Source of the DNA: an uncultured Alphaproteobacteria bacterium
Lineage (GTDB): Bacteria; Pseudomonadota; Alphaproteobacteria; Caulobacterales; Parvularculaceae
DNA: 64,000 nucleotides
Direction: 5' to 3'
Assembly: GCA_902826095.1 (NCBI GenBank)
Contig: CADEDN010000007.1
Location: 1-64,000, forward strand
This document shows, piece by piece, positions 57,356 to 64,000 of this stretch; position 1 is the stretch's first letter; the number at the start of each line of letters is the position of its first letter. The translations under genes and the position numbers were made by a program. The notes beneath the pieces were generated by a model. That model did not search any database. It was given only the letters and a program-made list of their open reading frames with translations, and was not told the DNA's origin.

Positions 57356-59107
57356 TCAATTAAACCTCACCAGCCGCCCCGGTCGTTCGTCCGTCACCTG
57401 GTCATTCAACACCACCTGCCGCCCGTTGACGAGCGTCGCGCGAAAGCCCTTGGCGTCCTGCAGCAGTCTTTGTCCGCCGGCGGGAAGGTCCTTCACCATG
57501 CGCGGCGCTTTCAGCGTCAGGCGGTCGTAATCGATCACGTTGATGTCGGCTCTCAATCCGACTTTCAGCCGCCCGCGATCGGCGAGCCCGAGATAATCCG
57601 CGCCGTCGGCGGTCAGCATCCGCACCGCACGGGACAATGGAATCCGGTGATCGGCGCGGTCGCGCGTCCAGTAGGAAAGGAGATAGGCGGGGAACGACGC
57701 GTCGCAAATCGTGCCGACATGCGCGCCGCCGTCTGACAATCCGATCATCGCGTTCGGATGAGTCAGCATCTTGTGGACGTTGTCGTAGGAAAATTCGGTG
57801 TAATTGTAGATCGGGAAATAGATGAGCTGCCGGCCGTCCAGTTCCAGCAGCACGTCATAGAGTTTCTCCATGACGCTAACGCCGTCGCGCCGCGCTTCGG
57901 CGCCGAGCGAGCCGTCTGCTCCCTGATCATAATCGGGCGTCTCCCCGAGGCGGTAAAACTTGTTGGCGACGAGCGCGAGCCCGGCGATCAAATTGTCGAC
58001 AATCGGCGGCACGGAAGAGCCGGGACCGGCGAGCTTTACGGGGTTTTCGGCAAGGCAGCGCCGCTTGAAGTCCGGATCGCGCATGACCCGCACGCGTTCG
58101 TCGAGCGGCTTGTCCTTGATTTCGCGATAGGCGGGCTGCGCCATCAGCGGGTGCATCGTACACTGAAGGCCGTTGAAGACGCCGATGCCGCGCGGCGCGA
58201 CCTGCACGCGGAAATCGACGCCGTCGGCGTTGAGGCGCTCGGTCTCCTTGAGGATGCGCTTCCATTGATCCGGCGCGAAATCGCGCTGCATGAGAGAAAT
58301 GGAGCAGGGGCGCCCGCCGGCGCGCGCGAACGCTTCGACCAGCGCGAATTCGTCCGGGAACTGATCGCCGGGACGTTCGAGGTTGAAATCGTTGACGATC
58401 TGAAGGACGCCGCGCTTTCGCCCCTTCAGGACCGAGGCGAGCGCGACCAGCTCCTCGCGGCTCGCTTCCGACGAGGGCGTCCAGTCGCCGTCGGCGGTGC
58501 GGTGAATGTCCGAGCGCCCGATCGAAAAGCCGGCGGCCCCGGCGTCGAGCGCGTCCTTCAAGACCGCCTGCATGCGGCGGATGTCGTCCGCCGTCGCATC
58601 CTCCTGAAAACTCGCGCGCTCGCCCATCGCGTAGACGCGTATGGGGTCATGCACCGCCATCGCCGCGAAATCGATCGTGTGCGGCATCGAGTCGATCTTG
58701 TTCAGATAGTCGCCGAAGTTTTCCCAGCCCCAGTTGATCCCTTCATGGAGCGCCGCGCCCGGAATGTCCTCGACGCCTTCCATCAGGCGGATGAGGCGGT
58801 CGTGATCCTTCGGCCGCACCGGCGCGAAGCCGACGCCGCAATTGCCCATGAGGACGGTCGTCACGCCGAAATTGACCGAGGGGCGCATCTCCTCGTCCCA
58901 CGAGATCTGGCCGTCATAATGGGTGTGAAGGTCGATGAAGCCAGGGCAAACGATCGCGCCGTCGGCGTCAAGGTGATGATCGGCGTCCTCGGCGCAGCGC
59001 CCGATCTCGGCGATCCGGCCGTCCTTGATCCCGATATCCGCCCGGATCGGCGCGCCGCCGTCGCCGTCGAAGACTAGGCCGTTGCTGATCTTGACGTCGA
59101 AGGTCAT
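57356..59107 (-). CDS. N-acyl-D-amino-acid deacylase/amidohydrolase family
   Basis: A 583-residue amidohydrolase-3-type protein. DLHTHYDGQISWDE holds the first metal ligands. Later conserved acidic and His residues appear in the region QIVNDFNLER and in LSDGGAHVGTICDASFPAYL. The C-terminal small beta domain is LKVGLRADINVIDYDRL and TLVNGRQVVLNDQ. D-aminoacylases use one or two zinc ions to deacylate N-acyl-D-amino acids. No signal peptide. The substrate is inferred from the family only. The nearest same-strand gene is vapBC, with 213 bases between. Confidence 0.9.
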   Translation of the reverse strand: MTFDVKISNGLVFDGDGGAPIRADIGIKDGRIAEIGRCAEDADHHLDADGAIVCPGFIDLHTHYDGQISWDEEMRPSVNFGVTTVLMGNCGVGFAPVRPKDHDRLIRLMEGVEDIPGAALHEGINWGWENFGDYLNKIDSMPHTIDFAAMAVHDPIRVYAMGERASFQEDATADDIRRMQAVLKDALDAGAAGFSIGRSDIHRTADGDWTPSSEASREELVALASVLKGRKRGVLQIVNDFNLERPGDQFPDEFALVEAFARAGGRPCSISLMQRDFAPDQWKRILKETERLNADGVDFRVQVAPRGIGVFNGLQCTMHPLMAQPAYREIKDKPLDERVRVMRDPDFKRRCLAENPVKLAGPGSSVPPIVDNLIAGLALVANKFYRLGETPDYDQGADGSLGAEARRDGVSVMEKLYDVLLELDGRQLIYFPIYNYTEFSYDNVHKMLTHPNAMIGLSDGGAHVGTICDASFPAYLLSYWTRDRADHRIPLSRAVRMLTADGADYLGLADRGRLKVGLRADINVIDYDRLTLKAPRMVKDLPAGGQRLLQDAKGFRATLVNGRQVVLNDQVTDERPGRLVRFN

Positions 59108-59236
59108 GGCGCGCTCCCGGGTCGGCGTCGAAGATTATGATCATTGGCGGCGCGCGGGCAATCGAAACCGGCTGTTCGCCGCTCTCTCCCGCCGGAGGGA
59201 GCGGGGAAGCCCGGCGTGCTGTCGGTCTTTTGTGGC

Positions 59237-59285
59237 GCGGGTTGCGGCGCGAAACCGGGACCCACTTTCGCTGCAACCCGCTCTA
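59237..59285 (-). repeat. Hairpin repeat abutting the DUF3429 stop codon
   Basis: GCGGGTTGC (59237-59245) pairs with GCAACCCGC (59273-59281), enclosing GCGAAA (59249-59254) paired with TTTCGC (59266-59271). The right end continues TCTAG, giving the stop codon (59283-59285). It belongs with the hairpin at 54183-54230. Confidence 0.6.
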
Positions 59286-59735
59286 GAAATGCCGCCAGGC
59301 GATCAGCCGCGCCATGATCAGAACGAGCGAGACGGCGATCCAGAACGTCATGCGGGTCTGGACCGCTCCGTAGGCGGATTGACTTGTCCCGCGCATCGAC
59401 AGCCAAAGAAAGACGATGATCAAGATCAGATAGCGCCAGACTGCGGGCACGGAAAAATACAGGAATCCGGAAGGCCAGATCGCAAACCACGCAGCGAGGC
59501 AGGCGATCAGAAACGGCGCCGCTCGCGACGCCGCGCCGGCGTAAAGCGCGCCGGACGCCGCGGCGCCGGCGAAGAAGGCGGCGATGACGCCGCCATAAGC
59601 GAGGATCAGGGTGTGGATGTTGAGGGCGACCCATTGCGGGATGATAAGCGGCGAGGCCCACATGATCGCCGCGGCGAACACGAATGGGGCCGCGGCGTAA
59701 AGGCCGAGCCTTGTCAGATCATCTTGCTGAGACAT
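59283..59735 (-). CDS. DUF3429 family membrane protein
   Basis: A 150-residue protein with about five hydrophobic segments. LGLYAAAPFVFAAAIMWA, ILAYGGVIAAFFAGAAAS and ACLAAWFAIWPSGFLYFS are typical of DUF3429 (YjeH-like), an inner-membrane family of unknown function. The start at 59735 (MSQQDDLTRLG) follows a GGGGAA site, and an upstream in-frame start was rejected for lack of one. Its stop lies in a hairpin repeat. It sits downstream of the PodJ-like gene, 127 bases away. Confidence 0.85.
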   Translation of the reverse strand: MSQQDDLTRLGLYAAAPFVFAAAIMWASPLIIPQWVALNIHTLILAYGGVIAAFFAGAAASGALYAGAASRAAPFLIACLAAWFAIWPSGFLYFSVPAVWRYLILIIVFLWLSMRGTSQSAYGAVQTRMTFWIAVSLVLIMARLIAWRHF

Positions 59736-59845
59736 CGCGTATTCCCCTTCAACGGGGGGAGAATAGCCGCAAGAAACCCTTGTGGGAAACCGTGCTCCAC
59801 CAGCGCGAGAAATCGTCCGGCGCAACTCGCGCGGACGGTTTCGAC

Positions 59846-59861
59846 TTTCGCGCCCGGCGCG
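59846..59861 (-). repeat. Stop-codon-adjacent element TTTCGCGCCCGGCGCG, copy 2
   Basis: Identical 16-mer to 27079-27094 and in the same relation to a stop codon, here the TAA of the PodJ-like gene. Confidence 0.55.
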
Positions 59862-62507
59862 TTAGCCCTGCGCCGCAAGCTCGTTGGCGAGGGGGTCCGG
59901 CGTTTTCGGCGCCCAGGCGGCGACTTCGGCGTCTTTCGCCGATTTTTCCGTCGCCGGCATCGAGGAGGCGAGGCCCGCCGCCATTTCGCCGGCCTGCGCG
60001 TCGCCGTTCTTCGCCGCGATCGAGTACCAGAAATAGGCTCTTGCGCGATCCTGGAAGCCGGCGGCGGCGCCGTCAGCCGTCGGATGATAGGTGGCGCCAA
60101 GATTGTACTGGCTGTCGACGAGCCCGAAGGAAGCCGCCATCTCGAACCATTTGATGGAGGCGGCCGGGTCGATCGCGCCGCCTTCGCCGCGCGCCGCCAT
60201 GACGCCGAGACGGTGCATTGCGAGGACATTGCCGCCATTGGCGGCTCGCTCGAACCATTGGCGCGCCTCGCCGAGATCGCGATTGTAAAGCTGTCCGAGT
60301 TTGTAGAGCTCGCCGATCTGCAATTGCGCCGGCGGATGGCCGAGCGTCGCGGCTTCTTCGATATGCGTCAGCGCCGCTTTGGCGTCGGCGTCATTCGTCG
60401 CTGATTTGAGGGCGGCGATATTCTCAAGATAAAGGTCCCTCGGGCGGACCGTCGCATCAGCCGTCGAGGGCGCGATCCTGTCTTCGGCGGCAGGTTCCGC
60501 GGTGACAGGCGCTTCGGCGCGCTGGGGCTGCTTTTGCGATTTTCCGCGGCCCATGTCCTTCAGGAAGAACACCGCGGCGAGTGCGGCAAGAAGGATTGCT
60601 GCGCCGAGGCCGAAGACGCCGCCAGCGTTTGGAATCGCCTTGAGCTTTCCGATTGCCGAGGAAGCGCCGCCAAGGAGGCTCGGATTGGCTTTCACGGCCG
60701 GCGCGCCGTCATCGGACTCGACCTTTGGCTCTTCGGCGCGCTTGGCGGACGGACGGCTCTTGATCTTGTCGACCAGCGACTTGACGCGCGCCTTGACAGA
60801 CCGGGCGTCGCCAGCGTCCGCCTTGCCGGCGGGTTCGTCATCATCAAATAGCGCGCCCGGCTGCGACGCGGCGATTTCGGCCGCTTTGGCGTTCGCCTCA
60901 TCTTCCTTGCGCTTCTTGATCCTCGCTGCGAGGATCGCGCGCTGCTTTGGCGTCAGCTTTTTCCTTGTCGGCGAGCCTTCCTGCTCTTCGGCCGCTCTGG
61001 CGGCGGCCTCGCGCGCCGCCTGGCGCGCGGCTTTGAGATAGTCAGCCTGGGATTGGTCGGAAGCTTTCGGCGGCGGCGCAGCGGCGGCGACCGTCGGCGG
61101 CTCGGTCAGGGCTTCCGGCGCTTCGTCGGCGCCGTCCTCTTCTTCACCGGCCGGTTCGTCCAACGCTCGCGCCGGGCGGGCCGAACCGTCGTCCAGCCCA
61201 AACGCCTCACGAATTTCCGCGAGCACGTCCTCCGTTTCGGAATCGACCGGCTCCGCCGCTTTGTCTGCTTGCGGTTCATAGAGGTCAAATCCGAAATCGT
61301 CCTCGCCTTCGACGGCCTTGGTCTGCGCGCTTGCGACCGGCGGGGTCGGAATCGGTTCTTCAAGCTCAAGCGCCGCGAAGGCGTCCTCAAGTTCGCTGTC
61401 GAGATCCGCGATCGGTTTCGATTGGGTTTTTGGCGCAGGGGCAGCCGCAAAGGCCGCCGCTGGCTGGGGTCTTGTCTCGGCCGCGACGTGATCTGTTTGG
61501 GCGCTCGTCGATTCAAGGCGGCGGACCATCTGGTCAAACGACTGCTGCAGCGTTTCGATCCGGTCTTCCGTGCGCTGGGTGATTTCCGAAACCGCGGCCT
61601 CGATTTCGGCGCGCGCCGCGGCCTGATCGGTCGCGTCCGCGCTTGAGAATTGGGCGCGCAGGTCGGCGATCGTTTCGGCGACTTTGGCGACGCCCTCGGC
61701 GCTGCGCTTTTCCGCGGCGTCGATCTGCTGGGAGAGGCGCGTGATTGTCGTCTCGACGGCGCGGATCTGATCGCCGCCGCGCTTGATCTCGTCCCCAAGG
61801 ATGCGAAGACGGATTCCGGTCTTGTGAATGAAATCCGAATCAATCGATTCGCCCGCCTCGGATTTCAGCTGGGCGGCCTCGGCCGCGATTTTTTCGGCGC
61901 GAGCAATGCGCTCCGCCATGCCGTCGATCGCGTCGCGGACGGCGCTGGCGCTGACATTATCGCCGCCGCCCTGATCGACGCGGCTCGCGATCGACTGAAG
62001 CTGGCGCTCGGCGACGTCGAGCCTTGAGACCGTCGCTTTCTGGGAATTGTCGAACTGGACAGCGATCTGGCCGACAGCGCGCTCAAGGGCGCGCAGCGCT
62101 TCGATTCTCTGGCGGTCGGTCGCCTTTGCTTCGAGCGCCTCGACCCGGGACTGGAGGGCGTCATCGCCGCCCGCCGCGCGCGGTTCCGAGCGTTCCAGGC
62201 GCTGCAGCCTTTCGACAGCGCCGCCGAGGCTGCGGGCCAGCGTTTCAACCGCTTCGGCGCCTTTTGATTCCGAGTGGGCGATGCGCCGGCTAAGGTGCTC
62301 AATCGCCGCGGCGAGGTCGCGCGTCCGCAGCCCTTCGATCTCGCCTTCGGTCGGCGCGGCGTTCGGGTCGCCGGCGGTGTAGATGATCTGGTTCAGCCAT
62401 TCCCCCACGGTCATTCCCTCGCGCTGCGCCGCCGCCTTGGCGGTCTCGCGCGCGTCCCTTTCAATGCCCTTAACGCTCCAGGGGGCGTTCGATTTCATGG
62501 CGTCCAT
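59862..62507 (-). CDS. PodJ-like polar localisation protein with SEL1 repeats
   Basis: An 881-residue protein. The N-terminal WSVKGIERDARETAKAAAQ motif and GMTVGEWLNQIIY are the PodJ/ExoR-like entry. A long coiled coil (about 60-340) follows, then an acidic Pro-rich region (350-500), a Lys/Arg-rich helix (500-560), one membrane segment (GLGAAILLAALAAVFFL, about 632-652) and a periplasmic part with three to four SEL1-like repeats (ALTHIEEAATLGHPPAQLQI; EARQWFERAANGGNVLAMHR; YFWYSIAAKNGDAQ). In Caulobacter PodJ organises the new pole. The start is ATG at 62507; GTG at 62510 and ATG at 62498 are possible. GGGGG-ACG-CCCCC lies upstream of the start and could mask it. Confidence 0.85.
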   Translation of the reverse strand: MDAMKSNAPWSVKGIERDARETAKAAAQREGMTVGEWLNQIIYTAGDPNAAPTEGEIEGLRTRDLAAAIEHLSRRIAHSESKGAEAVETLARSLGGAVERLQRLERSEPRAAGGDDALQSRVEALEAKATDRQRIEALRALERAVGQIAVQFDNSQKATVSRLDVAERQLQSIASRVDQGGGDNVSASAVRDAIDGMAERIARAEKIAAEAAQLKSEAGESIDSDFIHKTGIRLRILGDEIKRGGDQIRAVETTITRLSQQIDAAEKRSAEGVAKVAETIADLRAQFSSADATDQAAARAEIEAAVSEITQRTEDRIETLQQSFDQMVRRLESTSAQTDHVAAETRPQPAAAFAAAPAPKTQSKPIADLDSELEDAFAALELEEPIPTPPVASAQTKAVEGEDDFGFDLYEPQADKAAEPVDSETEDVLAEIREAFGLDDGSARPARALDEPAGEEEDGADEAPEALTEPPTVAAAAPPPKASDQSQADYLKAARQAAREAAARAAEEQEGSPTRKKLTPKQRAILAARIKKRKEDEANAKAAEIAASQPGALFDDDEPAGKADAGDARSVKARVKSLVDKIKSRPSAKRAEEPKVESDDGAPAVKANPSLLGGASSAIGKLKAIPNAGGVFGLGAAILLAALAAVFFLKDMGRGKSQKQPQRAEAPVTAEPAAEDRIAPSTADATVRPRDLYLENIAALKSATNDADAKAALTHIEEAATLGHPPAQLQIGELYKLGQLYNRDLGEARQWFERAANGGNVLAMHRLGVMAARGEGGAIDPAASIKWFEMAASFGLVDSQYNLGATYHPTADGAAAGFQDRARAYFWYSIAAKNGDAQAGEMAAGLASSMPATEKSAKDAEVAAWAPKTPDPLANELAAQG

Positions 62508-62643
62508 CACCAGAATGTCCCGGGGGCGTCCCCCCTTGATTGCGCGCGCGCCGCAGCCGGATCAGGGCCCTCGCAGGATTGCCGGCTCACGATAATCAAC
62601 CTGCGGTAAGGTGCTTCGCGCGGAGCGCAAAGGGTTAAAAAGC

Positions 62644-62690
62644 GATTCCAAGGGGGTACAACATCGCCAACGTGGTTAAGGCCGCGTTAA
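62644..62690. promoter_or_regulatory. GANTC site and CtrA-type box between podJ-like and acyl-CoA dehydrogenase genes
   Basis: GATTC at 62644-62648 is a CcrM/GcrA-type site. TTAAGGCCGCGTTAA at 62676-62690 is a perfect TTAA-N7-TTAA. The region between the divergent genes is 304 bases and otherwise contains no gene. Cell-cycle control of the PodJ-like gene is the likely meaning. Confidence 0.5.
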
Positions 62691-62811
62691 AACTTTCCAC
62701 AGCGCGGATGTGCGGGCGGCGCTTTACGGGCAAGGCCCCTGCCCACACATTGGGAAAGCCTGCGGCAGCCAATGCGGCTCGCGGGGCCGCGCCGGAAAAA
62801 GAGGAACGCCG

Positions 62812-64000
62812 ATGACCGTCTATAATGCGCCCCTTCGCGACATGCAGTTCGTCCTCCATGACGTTCTCGGGATCGCCCGATATTCAAATCTGCCGGGTTT
62901 TGCCGACGCGACCCCCGATGTCGTCGACGCGATCCTTGAGGAAGGCGCCAAGCTCGCCGCGAATGTCCTTCACCCGCTCAACCAGTCGGGAGACCATGAG
63001 GGCTGCACCCGCCATGCCGACGGCTCGGTGACGACGCCCAAGGGGTTCAAGGAAGCCTACGCCCAATTCCGCGAAGGCGGCTGGCAGGGCCTCTCGTTCG
63101 ATCCGGCCTATGGCGGACAGGGCCTTCCCTACATTCTCGCGGTCGCCTTCAACGAAATGGTTTCGGCGGCGAACATGGCGTTCGGCATGTATCCGGGCCT
63201 CGCGCGCGGCGCCGCGGACGCCATCTACGAGCACGGGACTGACGAACAAAAGTCGACTTTTCTGCCGAAAATGATCTCCGGCGAATGGGGCGGCACGATG
63301 AATCTCACCGAGCCGCATTGCGGCACGGATCTTGGCATGTTGCGAAGCAAGGCGATCCCGAACGCCGACGGCTCCTACAAGATCAGCGGCCAGAAGATTT
63401 TCATCTCGGCCGGCGAGCACGACCTCACGAGCAACATCATCCACCTCGTCCTTGCGCGCATCGAAGGCGCGCCGGAAGGCGTCAAGGGCATTTCACTCTT
63501 TATCGTGCCGAAATTCCTCATCGACAAGGACGGCTCGCTCGGGAAACGCAACGGCGTTTCCTGCGGCAAGATCGAAGAGAAGATGGGCATTCACGCCAAC
63601 TCGACCTGCGTCATGAATTACGACGAGGCGCAAGGCTGGCTTCTCGGCGAGGAACACAAGGGCCTCAAGGCGATGTTCGTGATGATGAACGAAGCGCGAT
63701 TGGGCGTCGGCCTGCAGGGGCTCGCGATATCGGAGGTCGCCTATCAGAACGGCGCCGCCTATGCGAAAGACCGCATTCAGGGCCGCTCGCTGTCGGGCGC
63801 GAAAGCGCCGGACAAAGCCGCCGACCCGATCATCGTCCACCCCGACGTCCGGCGCATGCTGCTCGAACAGAAAGCGACGCTCGAAGGCGGCCGGGCGTGG
63901 ATGTACTGGTCGGCGCTGCATGCGGACCTTCTCCACAAGTCGCAGGACCCCGCCGAACGTCAGAAGGCGGATGATTATCTCGGCCTGATGACGCCAGTGC
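62812..64000 (+). CDS. Acyl-CoA dehydrogenase, partial (runs off the window)
   Basis: The first 396 residues of an acyl-CoA dehydrogenase of the large (about 590-residue) class. [20 protein letters not shown] is the usual N terminus of this group. [17 protein letters not shown] is the FAD/substrate motif, [15 protein letters not shown] follows, and the helical C domain with [20 protein letters not shown] starts near residue 300. It would oxidise a fatty acyl-CoA to the enoyl-CoA using ETF. The frame is open to position 64000, so the C terminus is missing. GAGGAAC precedes the ATG. It diverges from the PodJ-like gene. Confidence 0.93.
   Translation, partial: MTVYNAPLRDMQFVLHDVLGIARYSNLPGFADATPDVVDAILEEGAKLAANVLHPLNQSGDHEGCTRHADGSVTTPKGFKEAYAQFREGGWQGLSFDPAYGGQGLPYILAVAFNEMVSAANMAFGMYPGLARGAADAIYEHGTDEQKSTFLPKMISGEWGGTMNLTEPHCGTDLGMLRSKAIPNADGSYKISGQKIFISAGEHDLTSNIIHLVLARIEGAPEGVKGISLFIVPKFLIDKDGSLGKRNGVSCGKIEEKMGIHANSTCVMNYDEAQGWLLGEEHKGLKAMFVMMNEARLGVGLQGLAISEVAYQNGAAYAKDRIQGRSLSGAKAPDKAADPIIVHPDVRRMLLEQKATLEGGRAWMYWSALHADLLHKSQDPAERQKADDYLGLMTPV

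Noticed and set aside
57136-57363. 75-codon frame on the + strand upstream of the deacylase
   Set aside because: It runs through the vapB promoter and operator and has no recognisable features.
57758-59077. 439-codon frame on the + strand
   Set aside because: It is antisense to the deacylase with its intact DLHTHYDG motif.

Overview
This window is a high-GC stretch of a bacterial chromosome, almost certainly from an alphaproteobacterium. The evidence is a giant NAD-dependent glutamate dehydrogenase (about 1630 aa), a glnB-glnA pair followed by nnr, a PodJ-like polarity protein with SEL1 repeats, several TTAA-N7-TTAA boxes (CtrA-type) with GANTC sites beside two of them, and proteins with PEP-CTERM/VPLPA-CTERM sorting tails. 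I cannot name the genus. There is no rRNA, phage, transposase or CRISPR array. Two tRNA genes are present: Ala(CGC) and Leu(TAG).

Layout. 1-505: intergenic repeats, one apparently nested in another. 506-4584 (-): GMC oxidoreductase, a coniferyl-aldehyde-dehydrogenase-like ALDH and a propeller-like lipoprotein. 4645-5122: a tiny GIY-YIG gene between two related repeats, next to tRNA-Ala. 5231-9883 (+): a tight YggT/DUF167/folD run leading into a polyprenyl-phosphate-type glycosyltransferase and a GT-C-like membrane protein. 10193-16241 (+): rpe, a heparinase II/III-like protein, a shortened CapD-like enzyme, purH and an esterase. 16290-23279 (-): NAD-GDH, a membrane protein, a DUF985 cupin and a TPR protein. 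23412-29507: P1 peptidase, old yellow enzyme, DUF188 protein, cytochrome P450, and two PEP-CTERM proteins that share an upstream motif. 29840-32463: a DUF4287/DUF5655 protein, an SRPBCC-ArsR pair and a membrane AraC regulator.

32541-41265: S41 peptidase, then a run of + strand genes: a sterol desaturase fused to DUF2147, a PQQ dehydrogenase, a carotenoid oxygenase, a DUF4410 lipoprotein, a small HEXXH protein and a CaiB-type CoA transferase. 41272-45532: M23 peptidase, PadR plus HAAS-like membrane protein, VOC protein and M20 peptidase. 45655-51687: a membrane-anchored 45-residue-repeat protein with a helix-hairpin-helix end, glnA, glnB, a DUF3800 gene and nnr. 51684-53823: GNAT acetyltransferase, tRNA-Leu and trigger factor. 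53881-57180: two toxin-antitoxin pairs (BrnTA, VapBC), an acyl-CoA thioesterase that overlaps brnA, and an iron-dependent alcohol dehydrogenase. 57356-64000: D-aminoacylase-type amidohydrolase, DUF3429 protein, PodJ-like protein, and an acyl-CoA dehydrogenase cut off by the window end.

Most of the window is ordinary core and catabolic metabolism. I did not find a clear new multi-gene system. The points most worth a second look are the 45-residue-repeat/HhH protein, the GT2 plus GT-C-like pair, families of hairpin repeats that supply or abut stop codons, the shared element upstream of both PEP-CTERM genes, the likely cell-cycle boxes, and the DUF3800 gene sitting between glnB and nnr.
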